A stretch of DNA of 64,000 nucleotides from Sapria himalayana (taxonomy: Eukaryota > Streptophyta > Magnoliopsida > Malpighiales > Rafflesiaceae), in assembly GCA_029783825.1 (NCBI GenBank), contig JAREIK010003356.1:322047-386046 (forward strand), in the 5' to 3' direction. The position numbers were made by a program, and so were the translations under genes. The number at the start of each line of letters is the position of its first letter. Positions within the stretch are counted from its first letter, which is position 1. Of this stretch, positions 37,430-48,646 are shown piece after piece. Under the pieces are notes generated by a model. The model was not told where the DNA came from. It saw only the letters and a program-made list of their open reading frames with translations, and did no database searches.

Positions 37430-37595
37430 AACCCTGGAAGACGAGCCACGAGCCAGGCTTGGGGCATCAAAGTTCGCATCTGCTTCCCCACAACCATAAC
37501 TCTCTGCCAGTCCCAAGGCTTATAAGGGGGTTGCTCTGCCTCGCCATGACTGAGCTGACAAGCTAAAGAACTGGCAGATGAAATATAGACTGGTC
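37430..37595 (-). other. Possible captured exon in CACTA-A
   Basis: A GC-normal stretch between two AT-rich blocks. On the minus strand one frame reads LGLAESYGCGEADANFDAP and continues SLARGSSSR. It is not present in the other block A copies here, so it is a private insertion. No family recognised; another minus frame is also open. Confidence 0.35.
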
Positions 37596-37734
37596 ATCTG
37601 TAGTAGTACCCATTAACAAATAAATAAGAAACTTGAACCTAGAAAAATGGAGCACTCCACCATGCTAATGTGCAACACAATATGATGAATAAATTATTAG
37701 AATAATAATTTTGAATAACTACAATCTAAGCAAC

Positions 37735-38035
37735 CTTGTCTTACATATTTAAAACAAAGATATAACAAAATTTTATTACATCTTATTCATCAATGTATCT
37801 GCTAATAGTGCATAAAGTATAATCTATCAGTGCATTGATGTTGCTTTCTCTTCCTCAGCTCCTCGATCACCATCTTTCTACTGCTACAAGCTGTCCGAGT
37901 CATGGTGCATCATATCTAATAAAAAATCCCTCTCTTATACAAACTTCATATGGAGAACAATGAGGTACCATATCTATACGAAATTTAAATCAGTGAATAA
38001 AATCAAAAAAAAACAAATAAAAAAGTTATGTTTTG
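37735..38035 (+). mobile_element. Second left interior of CACTA-A copy 4
   Basis: Repeats 35940-36235: ATTACATCTTATTCATCAAT, CACCATCTTTCTACTGC, and finally AAGTTATGTTTTGATAAATA. This marks a tandem duplication inside the element. Confidence 0.75.
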
Positions 38036-38039
38036 ATAA

Positions 38040-38225
38040 ATATATAATACTGTAGTATATATGTTCATATATACTATAGTGTATATGATCATATATTACT
38101 ATAGTAGTATGTGTACATATATACTATGTACGTATATACTCAGTATATATGTACATATAATACTATAGTATTATATGTACAAATACTATAGTCATATATG
38201 TGTGTATATACGTAAGTATATACAA
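38040..38225. repeat. TATATAC minisatellite before the trinucleotide tract
   Basis: Same unit family as 36236-37232, but short. It leads directly into the trinucleotide tract. Confidence 0.7.
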
Positions 38226-38460
38226 CATTTTCTGTTGCTACTGCTGCTGACGCCACTGCTATTATTGCTCCTACTGTTGCTGCCGCCGCCACTACTATTT
38301 CCGCCACCGCTACCACCGCTGCTACTATCACTATCGCTACTACTGCTGCCATTACCGGTTCCACTACCCCTATTACAGCTGCCACTGCTGCTGCCGGCGC
38401 CACTACTGCTGCGCTGCTGCTGATAATAAAAGTGGGCTGCTGATAATAAAAGTGGGGCTG
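38226..38460. repeat. Expanded trinucleotide tract, copy 4
   Basis: About 195 bp of CTG/CTA/CCG/CCA-type triplets, followed by a duplicated TGCTGATAATAAAAGTGGG. The frame on either strand gives low-complexity proteins: Leu/Pro on plus, Ala/Val or Ser/Gly on minus (38192-38620). The minus Ser/Gly frame runs on into the conserved fragment at 38515-38592, so a once-coding homopolymer is possible but unproven. Confidence 0.8.
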
Positions 38461-38514
38461 ACAATGATGCTAGATTGATATACTTCTCTACCAACCATTT
38501 ATTTTGAGATTGAG

Positions 38515-38592
38515 CGAGTTTTTGACGTGGAGGTGAGCTGCTTCTCCCTAAACAGGACCCGATATTCCTTTGGCACTTGTGGCCTGTAAAAA
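38515..38592 (-). other. Conserved exon-like fragment EYRVLF..EKQL, copy 2
   Basis: The minus strand reads PQVPKEYRVLFREKQLTSTS then KTRSISK and a stop, in the frame matching copies 1 and 3. A different, longer frame through the same bases (142 codons, 38192-38620) is open by chance or by frameshift. Product unknown. Confidence 0.4.
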
Positions 38593-39130
38593 TCATGTAA
38601 TGATACATTTTTCCTTCCAATTGAATACAGTTTTGTGAGATGTAATAAAATTACACGACACTACACAAGCATCATTATCATCATCCTAAGACATAGTATA
38701 ATTATAACTAATCATTGTAGTGCCTACAGCAAGAAAACTTATTTCTTCATACATACACTTTGTACCATGTGATAATTGCATATCTACACAATTACTAAAA
38801 AAATTAAGACCAACCTATGTCTGCCAAGCTGGCCTAGATAAGAAATATCTTTATGCCACAGTTTGGGAAAGGTCTAATATTCATGACTTTTATGACCTGC
38901 ATCGGTAAGCAATGCATGATGATGACTCGACCAGCTCAAGCAATTACATATTCAAACATGTGTGTGTGTGTGAATGGGCGTGTATGTATGACAATATATA
39001 CATGTCTACAAATAAATATATGCACCCACTTATGTACATACTCATTATATACCTACGTATATACTCATTATATATGTTTGTATATACCAAGTATATTCAT
39101 ACTTATATACTTGTACATATACAGTGCATG

Positions 39131-39880
39131 TCATGAGCCACATGACTGAAAAGAAAGATCAACACACCACAAGAGCTAGCACATGAGGCCTAGTATTGCA
39201 TTGCCAGAACATCCAACTCTGCATGGTAAGTAGAAACCTAGTATCATTAACAAATTGCAAAGGCTTCGACTTTACGAAAACTAATTGACAAATAGAAAAT
39301 AAAAAAAGTTGCCTAGTGAAAATCAGAACAGTACATGTCCAGACAAATAGAATTTTTATCTTTCAAAACATAACAAAAATATAACACGTGCCAAAAAAAA
39401 AATACAATCTCTAATGACCTTGATGCTAATTCAATCACAACATGCTTTCTATCTTATAAATCTAACATGCTCTCGAAGATAAATTTTCATCATGTATTTC
39501 TTCTTCTGTGTGGCATTGTACTTTGTCTCTTTTATAGGTTTGGTTGCATTAAGAATCATGCACCTAAATGCATGTATTTATATTATTGAACATGATATAA
39601 AATGGGAGAAATAAAAGTGATAATACCACCACCACCATCATTTCAGCTAATATGTTGGAGACTGCCCCAAGACACCTTATGTTTTTATTAAAGAACAAAA
39701 ATAAAAGTGTTTGGAGCATGCCATCAATATAAGCACTACACTACCTATACTAGATACAAGTGAAATAAAAATACATAAATTAAAATTGTGCAATAAATAT
39801 AATGAATATTATATATATTCATCACCTCAAACTTCATAGAAAAAAGAAATTAAGATACTCCAGATAGTTCTCATGAAAAT
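39131..39880. other. Unassigned stretch after block A
   Basis: Moderately AT-rich, no repeat partner found in the window and no frame of note. It may be private DNA between blocks A and B of copy 4. Confidence 0.35.
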
Positions 39881-39884
39881 CTTT

Positions 39885-40110
39885 GCCAACAATTGTGATG
39901 AGAATGGTTATTGTCTGGCACGACACGTGCCCTACCCAGAATAGCCTGGGTCTTAACCAGGAGAGCCAAGCATGCCCTAATCAGGGCTTGTCCATGGCAC
40001 CTGGTCCACCTCACAAGGGCCCAGGCCCTAGACCCTGGACTATCATGGGCCATGTCCCATGGATAGTGAGTGTAGGTGGCAAGTGCTGAGCATGATGGCA
40101 GCATTATATC
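39885..40110. other. GC-richer island, unidentified
   Basis: Contains GGCACGACACGTGCC, GGGCCCAGGCCCTAG and GGCCATGTCCCATGG, several of them near-palindromes. Both strands are open for 68-77 codons (39883-40089 plus, 39871-40104 minus), an unlikely arrangement for a gene. It shares the GGCACG/GGGCC style with the island at 9042-9480, so both may derive from related GC-rich repeats. Confidence 0.4.
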
Positions 40111-41095
40111 AATATATTATACATAACACAGATCTGTGAATTGTTATGTGTATCTATATATACACATAATATAATATTGTGTATTATAATATACAAAATA
40201 CATACATAATGTATATAGAATGTACATACAATGTGTATATACACTCATATTGAATATATACATATACATGTTGTATATAGATAGAAATTATTGTGTAGAT
40301 ACATGTATACATAATGTAAATACAAAAATATACACACATACCTAGTATATAGAAAATTTAAAATTATGAATTAAAAAAACATTAAAAAAATTATTTAAAT
40401 TAAAATTATAATTAATACTTATTAAAATAAAATATGGTAACATAATCTTTCCAAATAAAACTAAACAAAAAAATATTACAAATCATTAAGTCATAAAATG
40501 ATAAAAATTATAACATCATTTTCAATCTAACTGTTATGATATATACAGCTTTAAATTTTATCATATACATCATCATATGTATTTTTTGTAATGTATGAAT
40601 TTAATTTTCAAGACTCATCTATGTATTATCTTAATCTTTCTATCATAACAAATTTCAATAATATTGATTGTAATTTGATTTTCCTATCTAAAATCATATT
40701 CACAATCATAAATACGATAGATTTTAATATACACTAAACATAGTAAAGATCAGCTAATCACGAGACATTTTAGATATCACGAAAAAAATTTTATATAATT
40801 TTTGTAAACTCAATGCATCTAGATTCTTCATGTCCTCTAAAAAAAGTAGAACAATAATTGATGTCTAAGTATTTTAACAGGTTATAAAGACTCATATTCG
40901 ACAAGCTAACCTATAACTTACATCTATCAAATTTGAATTAAAAAGTTATCATCTTCAGATACTTCATAATCATAATTTCATTAAACAAAAATACTTATTT
41001 TCTTAATATTTAAATAAATTTTTAATTAATCATAAATTTTATTTTTTATTTTTATAGCTGATTAATCCCTAATCTAAATGTAAAATGTTTTTATA
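40111..41095. other. AT-rich DNA, nothing recognised
   Basis: ATATACAC-type simple repeats to about 40345, then AT-rich DNA without coding signs. Confidence 0.4.
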
Positions 41096-41390
41096 GTTAT
41101 ACATATAGTAAGATACAATTATTTATATTTATATGTTATTATACATATAGTATATATAGTTATAAATAGTTATATATAGTTAAACATATAGTTATATTAT
41201 ATATTCATACAAGAAGTTATATGTAGTTGTACATAAATATATACAAAGTTATAAACAAATATATAAATTTACATATATATATATATACATATGTATATAA
41301 ATTAAAATATACTTATATTTAATTATATAGAGTTTATATAGTTATACAAATATTTATATATAGGTATACACATATAGTTTAGTATCAAAT
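41096..41390. repeat. Truncated block B unit
   Basis: GTTATATGTTATTATACATA-like DNA, then ATTCATACAAG...GTTATATTTAATTATATAG, as in the 540-bp units at 42485-43480. It breaks off after TATAGTTTAGTATC. Confidence 0.6.
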
Positions 41391-41514
41391 ATAACAGATG
41401 AAGAGTTTTAGATTACTACAAACCTTGCAAAATTTTGATTTAATGCAAACCATGCTAAATTCTACATCACTAAAAACTCTATGTCATGATTTTGCAAATC
41501 TTAATGTCATTAAT

Positions 41515-41885
41515 ATATAATACTATAATATATTTGTACATATATACTGATATATATGGATATATATACTGATATATATGTACATATACATATATAGGAG
41601 TATATATGTATACACTGGTATATATGTATATGTACATATATACTGTTATACATGTACAAGTATTTATATGTACATATATACTCAGTAAATGTACATATAC
41701 ACTATAGTGTATATGCAAATATATATGTATACATATACACTATAGTATATATGTACATGTATGTACATTTACACTACAGAGTATATATGTACAAGTATGT
41801 ACATATATACTAGTAAATACTTATACATATATACCATTATATATGTATATGTACATATAATATATGTACATATATACTCAATCAA
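41515..41885. repeat. TATATAC minisatellite in block B
   Basis: ACATATATACTGATATATATG-type units of about 20-24 bp. Open frames here (41479-41718 minus) are artefacts. Confidence 0.7.
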
Positions 41886-42050
41886 GTTCCACGTATAAAA
41901 TTACTTGGCTACTCGAAAGATGTTTTCATGTAGATATCAAGTGAATAAGCAAAGCACAAACTAGATGATAAGCAATATTAAATAGAACTGCATAATAGTC
42001 TAAAGAAGTTTATAAAATAGCCTTGAAAGAAACATAATAGCGAACCTAAT

Positions 42051-42479
42051 ATGATTACAAGTTTCAAATTTTATGATCATTTTTTCAGCATTCATTAGTT
42101 TAATAAGGAAAAGAAAGCAGTTTGTGATGGCTATCATCAATATCATTCCTGATTTTTAAGGCTGGTTTGCATTGATCCATAGCTCCAATTTCTCATTTTA
42201 AGCAATATCAAACTCATGAGATATGTATGATTTCATTATCAACTCATGTAGCTTTCCAGAGTGTACCCAATGAACTGAGGATGTAAATTGTTAAATAAAT
42301 TGGAGCTTATAATACTCATTATTATAGGAACATTGTGATATGATTACATGTTTCAAATTTTAATAATATTTTATCAGCATACATTAGTTTTATAAAGAAA
42401 AAGAAAGTTGTGTATGATAGCTATCATCCAAATCATACCTGATTTCTGAGGCTGTTTTGCATTGATCCTTAGGTCCAAG
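42051..42479. repeat. Direct repeat of about 140 bp, spacing 289
   Basis: ATGATTACA(A/T)GTTTCAAATTTT...GATGGCTATCATC...TTGCATTGATCC occurs at 42051-42190 and again, diverged, at 42340-42479. The second copy ends exactly where the 540-bp units start. Confidence 0.7.
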
Positions 42480-42484
42480 TAATT

Positions 42485-43480
42485 ATAAGTAGATATACAT
42501 AAATGTATACAAAGTTATAAAAAATATATAGATTTACATATATGTATACATAGTTACAAATATAGTTATATTTAATTATATAGAGTGTTATATAGTTATA
42601 CAAATATTTATATATATTTATACACATATAGTTAAACATAATGTTGTATGTTGTTATACATGTAAATATAAATATAGTTACATGTGGTTATACATATAGT
42701 TACACATATAGTTATACTTATATTTATACATGTAGGTATATATATATATTTTTAATTTTATATAATTATACTTATAGTTATGTATAGGTATGATAAAATA
42801 AAATACATTTTTATATATAATATATACAAGTGTATATTAAATATAAGTTGTAAATTATATATTTAAATTATGTTATGTATAAATCTTTTAAAGTTATACA
42901 ATAATAAGATATAATTATTTATAGTTATATGTTATTATACATATAATAAATATAGCTGTAAATATTTTTTTTATAGTTAAACATATAGTTATATATAGAT
43001 ATATTCATATAAATAGTTATATATAAATATATAAAGTTATAAAGAAATATATAAATTTACATATATGTATACATAGTTACTAATATAGTTATATTTAATT
43101 ATATAGAGTGTTTTATAGTTATTAAAATATTTATATATAGTTATACAAATATTTATATATAGTTATACACATATTGTTAAAATAATGTTGTATGTTGTTA
43201 CACATATAATTATAAATATAATTATGTGGTTAAACATATAGTTACACATATAGTTATACTTATATTTATACATGGAGGTATATATATATTTTCATTTAAT
43301 TTTATATATGTATAAATATAGTTATATATAGGTATATATATAGTAAAATACATTTTTATATACTAAAATATAAAAATGTATATTAAATATATGTTAATTA
43401 TATTTTTTAATTTTAGTTATGTATATTATTTTATAGTTGTACATTTAGTCAAAGACAATTATTTATAGTTATATGTTCTT
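42485..43480. repeat. Block B 540-bp AT-rich tandem units, copy 1 (two units)
   Basis: Each unit has ATGTTGTATGTTGTTA (42641 and 43185, spacing 544) and GTTACACATATAGTTATACT. Internally the units are built of 10-12 bp TATAGTTATA-like motifs. The homologous place at 52445-54060 has three units. Confidence 0.75.
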
Positions 43481-43729
43481 ATACCTTTGGGATCCAATGA
43501 CAAAAAGACACAAAATAGAAAACAAACAAGCTCTACTTACAATAGATTAGTGCAAAGTAAATGAGGTCTTGTATTTCAGGAGTGCAATATATAAATATAA
43601 ATATAATTTGAATCCCCATAGAAATAGATGATGTCATCCACATAATAAAACAAAACTCAGACAAAGTAGGAAAGATTAGATCCACATCCAGATATGTCAA
43701 CAAAGTTTGTCTCATCCTGCTAAAATTGT

Positions 43730-44275
43730 TTATGAATTACTGAAAATATAATTGGAAAGCCAATCAAGACCCTTATAAAGGCCATCGCCAAAGGTAGCAC
43801 AGGAGCTCTAAATGTATCAATGGCATTGGCAAAGAGAGTGAAGTCCTAGCTTGTCACTAATTTTAGCTGCTTTCATAGCATTGAAATGATCTTGCTTATT
43901 GGCAAACACCAGCAAAACTACATTTAGAAGCTTTTCCTCGTTTAGAAACCTATGCAACTCATCTCTGGCTTCAACAAAACAATTTATGTCATTGTCGTCC
44001 ACCACAAATATGAAACATTGGGTATTTTAGAAGTAATCCCTCCAAAAAGGGTGAATCTTTTCTTGACCTCCAACATCCCACACAGAGAAATTGATGTTTT
44101 TGCATTCAATAGTCTCTAATTTGAAGACGATAGTAGGAATTGTGGTGACAATTTCACCAAGATTCAACTTATACAGAATGGTTGTCTTACTGCCAGCATC
44201 AAGACCTAGCATCAAAATCTGAATATCCTTGTTGGCAAATAGCCTACTGAATAGCATTGTGAACATCAACCCCAT
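43730..44275 (-). pseudogene. ARF1: ADP-ribosylation factor (ARF1-type) pseudogene, copy 1
   Basis: Reads from [16 protein letters not shown] to a final stop exactly 181 codons later, the full length of plant ARF1 and without introns, so it looks like a retrocopy. ARF is a myristoylated GTPase that recruits coat proteins to Golgi membranes. Gly2 is kept. The P-loop GLDAAGKT is changed to [14 protein letters not shown] and NKQD are kept. The conserved TIGF of switch 1 reads TIVF. Three in-frame stops occur: one replacing Gln in YFQNT, and two in the HWYIQS region (TGG to TGA, CAG to TAG). No indels. 3' flanking DNA as far as about 43490 is also shared with copy 2, so the copied unit includes the old 3' UTR. 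Confidence 0.93.
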
Positions 44276-44389
44276 TTCTTCCACTAAATCTCAATCCATT
44301 TGTCATATGGCAGTAAATAGATCTAATGAGAGAAAGAAACAAAATCAATATACCTCAAGAGATAGTCACCAGAGAGTGAGGTCAACCTC

Positions 44390-44944
44390 TATATGTTCTT
44401 ATACCTATAGTATATATAATTAAAAATAGAGTTATATAGTAAAACATATAATTATATATAGATATATTCATATAAGTAGATAAAAGTAGTTATACATAAA
44501 TATATAAAAAGTTATAAATAAATATATAAATTTAATATATGAATACATACATGTATACATAGATACATATATAGTTATATTTTATTATATAGAGTATTAC
44601 ATAGTTATACAAATATTTATATATAGTAATACATATATAATTATAAATATGTATGTAGTAAAAGATATAGTTATATATAACATTTTTATAGTTATACATT
44701 TAGTAAAATACAATTATATATAGTTATAAATTATTAAACATATGATATATTTTGTTAAAAATATAGTTATATAGAATTACACATATAGTTATATAATATT
44801 ATATAGTTAAAAAAATAGGTATATATAGTTATTAATATAGTTATAAAAATAGTTTACATAGTTACAAATATAGTTAAATATAATTATGAAAAGTTTTATT
44901 TAATTATACAAATATTTATAAATAGTTATCATATACTATGGTAA
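44390..44944. repeat. Block B AT-rich unit after ARF, copy 1
   Basis: CTATATGTTCTTATACCTAT, then TATAGTTATA-type units, ending near ATAGTTATCATATACTATGG. Pairs with 54980-55505. Confidence 0.65.
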
Positions 44945-45440
44945 CAACACGCTCTCAAATGCCCAATTGAATTATAACACTATAGAGAAAGAACTTGTAT
45001 CAACAATCTTTTCTTTTGGCAAGTTAATATCATATTTAGTGGGAACCAATGTCATAGTATATACTCAATATTCTATAATCAAATATCTCATAGAAAATAA
45101 AGATGTCAGGCCTAGATTGATATGCTGAATTTTACTATTATAATAGTTTGAACTAGAGATATTAGATAAGAAATGTTCATATAATAAAAATTAAAAATAG
45201 CTTATCAAGACTAGAAAAGGAAGATAGAAGAGTTGTTGAAGAAGATATTAGATAGATTTTTTTATTTGAACAAATTATAATATTGAATTAAAATGTAACT
45301 CCATGGTATGTAGTATTGAATGAAATTTATCATTGCAAGTAGTATTCTAATCAAAATTTGAGGCAAAGTATTATAGATGGGAGATTAGTAGTATCTTACA
45401 ATATTGTCATTTTTTGCTCATGCTCTCACGAATTTGTCGA
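44945..45440 (+). pseudogene. Ty3/gypsy pol fragment (RNase H to integrase linker), copy 1
   Basis: One frame reads NYNTIEKELVSTIFSFGKLI, then SYLVGTNVIVYTQYSIIKYL and DVRPRLI, the RNase H segment of gypsy pol. The usual YTDH is YTQY, so a catalytic Asp is gone. A one-base loss relative to copy 2 lies just before it. Downstream are LSRLE-like and TPWY(V) pieces typical of the stretch between RNase H and integrase, in shifted frames. It lies in the duplicated B block and was therefore inside CACTA-A before duplication. Confidence 0.75.
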
Positions 45441-45749
45441 ACATGTTATTATTTATGTGCTAAATTATTTTTCTTCACCAATTTAATGTTGATATTTACA
45501 TATATATGCATAAATATATATGTGCATATACACTACGCTACACACACATACATTTATACATCCATATACATTACTATACATTATATATCAGCGTGCACAT
45601 TTTTGTACTTTTGTATATATTCACACATGTATCTACATTTTAAAAGTAGTGTTTATATATTTGTATGCATGCAAATACTATTATACACTCACAAAAACAC
45701 AGACATATCTATATACATTATGTATTTTTAAAGTTACACATGAAACTAT

Positions 45750-45785
<36 letters not shown>

Positions 45786-46995
45786 GGTGTGTAAATGTAT
45801 ATAAAATGTTTTGATTTTGAAAATTTAATAAAAATAAAATATTATATATTGTACACAATTTATAAAATATTATAAATTATTTATATCTAAATAAATATTT
45901 GTGTGTGTGTATGCATGTGTGTGTGTGTGTGTGTATGTGAAGCATATTAATGTGTAAAATGAAATTATGAATTATATATATGAGCTTCTATTTTATTCAA
46001 ATAGTTGTTTTTTAATATTTATATTAAAATAACTATCATTATACTCATATAAATAAATGAAGTTGACATATTTGTAAATTATTTTGTTTTTATAGTTATG
46101 TTAAAAATGAAAATATAGTTCATAAATAGATAATATTATTTTTGTTTTTCTATATAATTTTTTTATTAAAATATTAATGTCTATGATAAATTTTTACTTT
46201 ATTGTTATTAATAAATTTTTAGAAACTTTAATATTCAAATAATATATAATATAGTGCATATAAATACATGCTTTTAATATTTTGTAAAAATTCAATTATT
46301 TCTTTAATTTTGTTCAAACAAAACATATTACCATATAAATATATTAGTAAATTTTTCTACAACTAATTATTTTTTTTATTTTATTCAAAATATATTAATG
46401 ACCATATTAATATATGAATTTATTTTTTTAAATAATTATTTTTAAATTTTTTTTTCAAATTGAATACTTGACAATGTTTTTTTTGTAATTAATAGATATA
46501 TTTCAAACATTAATTATTTATAATAAATATAACATGTTGCATATTATGAGGTGCAAATTTTATTTTGTAAATAAATTTTATTTTTAAAGTTTTATCTTTG
46601 TAAATTGAAACTACATCACATATATATATTAAAAAATTTTTATAATATTTATTACACAGACATATTGGTATTTGTTTTGAAATTTACAACATGAATTTTA
46701 ACAAATGAACATATTATTAGAAATCAATTTTAGTTAAATGATATTAAATGAAACAAAAATACAAACCCTAAACATATTAAAGCATAATAATTAATACAAA
46801 CATATAAAAATACAATAAAAATACATTTAATTTTGAAAAAATTAAATTTAAGTTCCTAAAATATATGGGAAAATGATAAAGATTTATACAATATCCAAAA
46901 AAAACATGTATGAATTAGATGAATGATATGAATGGATATTAAGTTTCTAAAGCTTGAAGTTATACATGTTGTAGATGTAGTTATATATAATGGAC
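45441..46995. other. AT-rich tail of block B, copy 1
   Basis: Pairs base for base, with gaps, with 55986-57515. Contains (TG)n tracts at about 45765-45790 and 45901-45935. Frames at 45414-45804 run through simple repeats and are not supported as genes. Confidence 0.6.
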
Positions 46996-46999
46996 ACCA

Positions 47000-48099
47000 A
47001 TAAAAATGTAGGGTTACTTCTAACGACCTATCCTGATCCAGAATCTTATTTGCGTAGGATTTTCACCTCACATTGGTCTCACTACATCCATTCATAGGTT
47101 TGATTTGTTGAGATGATGGTAGAAAGTTTTGTTCAGAGGTTTGAGGATCTAGAAAATGTCTAGTTCATATTAAAATTATCATATCTAATAATTTTAAAAT
47201 ATATGAGTGTCTACTCTTGCTTTTTAGGCATGCTTTGCATGTGCTTCTTATTAAAGTGCAAAATAATAGTCTTGTTTTGCATTTTTTTTCTTAAAAAAAC
47301 AATAATTAAAGGAAGGATTCTGTTGGCAGAAGCTAATTATCACTCCAATTTGGGCTCTTCAATTTTGAAGCATTCATGTTCAATACAATGGCTCATGTTC
47401 GTGCTGAGGTGGATCATTTTCATTCTTCCGCAATAAATTAACAAGGTCGAGACTTGAGGTGGGTCATTATTTTTTGTTTTTTTTTATCTTAGGAAGCGGT
47501 GATACAGAAATATGGCTATGATTCCCTTACTAGTGACCATAAGAGCTGGGGGAATGAAAGGAACGTCAATTTCATGAGCAGATTATTCTTTTGGCAATGT
47601 CGTTAGATGTATTGATGAAGAAGATGTAATAGAATTCTGTAATGTTTTTGTTTTAACAATATAATATATAGTATCAAAAAAATTTATTAACTTCTTTTAT
47701 TTTTTGTTAATTATAAATAATGGTTTATAGTTTATATTTTTATTTAATTCAATATAAAAACATAAAAATATGTAATCAATTTTTTTGTAAAAAAATAAAA
47801 TAGTAAAAATAATTTTAGGATGAAGATAGCCAATGATTTTTAACTCGCTGATTGCTAAGGACTTTTATGTAAATCTAAAATACGATCAAAATTAGCAAGG
47901 AAAAAAATAAATTTAGCTAAGGAATTTTACGTCGTTAAAACTTTTTTGATAGATAATTTTTTGAACATTAATTTTTTGCGATGAGCACATTAGTTTTGGA
48001 AAACATCGGTGATTAATCCATTGTTATTCTGTTTTAGCAATAGAAAAATCCTATTTAACTAGGGAATTTTTCCAAGATATTTGAAATTTTTTTGTAATG
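47000..48099 (-). mobile_element. Inverted CACTA-A left arm with terminus
   Basis: In reverse complement this reads TAACAAAAAATAAAA, AAACAAAAACATTACA and ATTACATCTTCTTCATCAAT, the same order as at 35800-36000. Subterminal GCTAAGGAATTTTACGTCG-like units follow, and it ends TTTTTTTGTAATG at 48099, a degraded CACTA end. It faces the left end at 35277, and array 4 starts at the next base. Confidence 0.7.
47330..47605 (+). other. Possible CACTA-A gene exon
   Basis: After CTTAG near 47495 a frame reads EAVIQKYGYDSLTSDHKSWG, faintly like the C-terminal part of En/Spm-associated transposase_24 proteins. An upstream piece reads MAHVRAEVDHFHSSAIN before a stop. Less AT-rich than its surroundings. Assignment is tentative. 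Confidence 0.3.
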
Positions 48100-48608
48100 A
48101 TATATATTTGTCTATCTGCCTAATATTATATCGGTAAATCTATTTATCTAACTATTTGTCTATCTTTCTATCTGCCTATATATCTACATATCTATATATC
48201 TATATAAAAATCTATTTTTCTATTTGTCTATCTACCTATATATTATTTTATCTATCTATCTATGTATCTATCTATCTATGTATCTATCTATCTATCTATC
48301 TGTCTGTATGTCTATCTATCTATCTATCTATCTGTCTATATATCTATCTATCTATCTGTCTATATGTCTATCTTTCTATCTATCTATGTATTTCTCTCTC
48401 TTTTTGTCTAATTCTCTATCTATTTAACTATCTATCTGTCTTCATGTCTATCTATATATCTATCTATCTATTTTTTTATATGTCTATTAGTCTTTTTGTC
48501 TGAATCTCTAATTACCTATTTTTATATCTTTGTAATGGTCTAACTATATATCTTTCTATCTGTATATCTTTCTAACTATCTATTTTTGTTTCGGTCATCA
48601 GTCTTTTA

Positions 48609-48646
<38 letters not shown>

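Larger units (their letters stand above)
35277..39130 (+). mobile_element. CACTA-A copy 4, left end and duplicated block A
   Basis: Starts CACCACAAGAAAAAA (fourth base changed from CACTA). Left subterminal repeats, left interior and minisatellite follow, then a second left interior from 37735 with its own minisatellite, trinucleotide tract and block A. The uninterrupted TTATGTTTTGATAAATAT occurs in both halves (36218 and 38027), so the unit is tandemly duplicated. The element continues into block B and appears to close at an inverted left end at 48099. Confidence 0.7.

Noticed and set aside
38140..38620. Ala/Val- and Ser/Gly-rich frames over the trinucleotide tract, and Leu/Pro on the other strand
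   Set aside because: Three frames on two strands are open because of the triplet repeat. Only the short downstream EYRVLF piece has support from other copies, so no protein is called.
39871..40104. Overlapping 68- and 77-codon frames on opposite strands in the GC-richer island
   Set aside because: No domain or start evidence; simultaneous openness on both strands follows from the low frequency of A and T.
45414..45804. Two overlapping frames of 94-105 codons after the gypsy fragment
   Set aside because: They run through TATA/CACA/TGTG simple repeats and are not kept in the homologous stretch at 55990-56350 beyond a short part.
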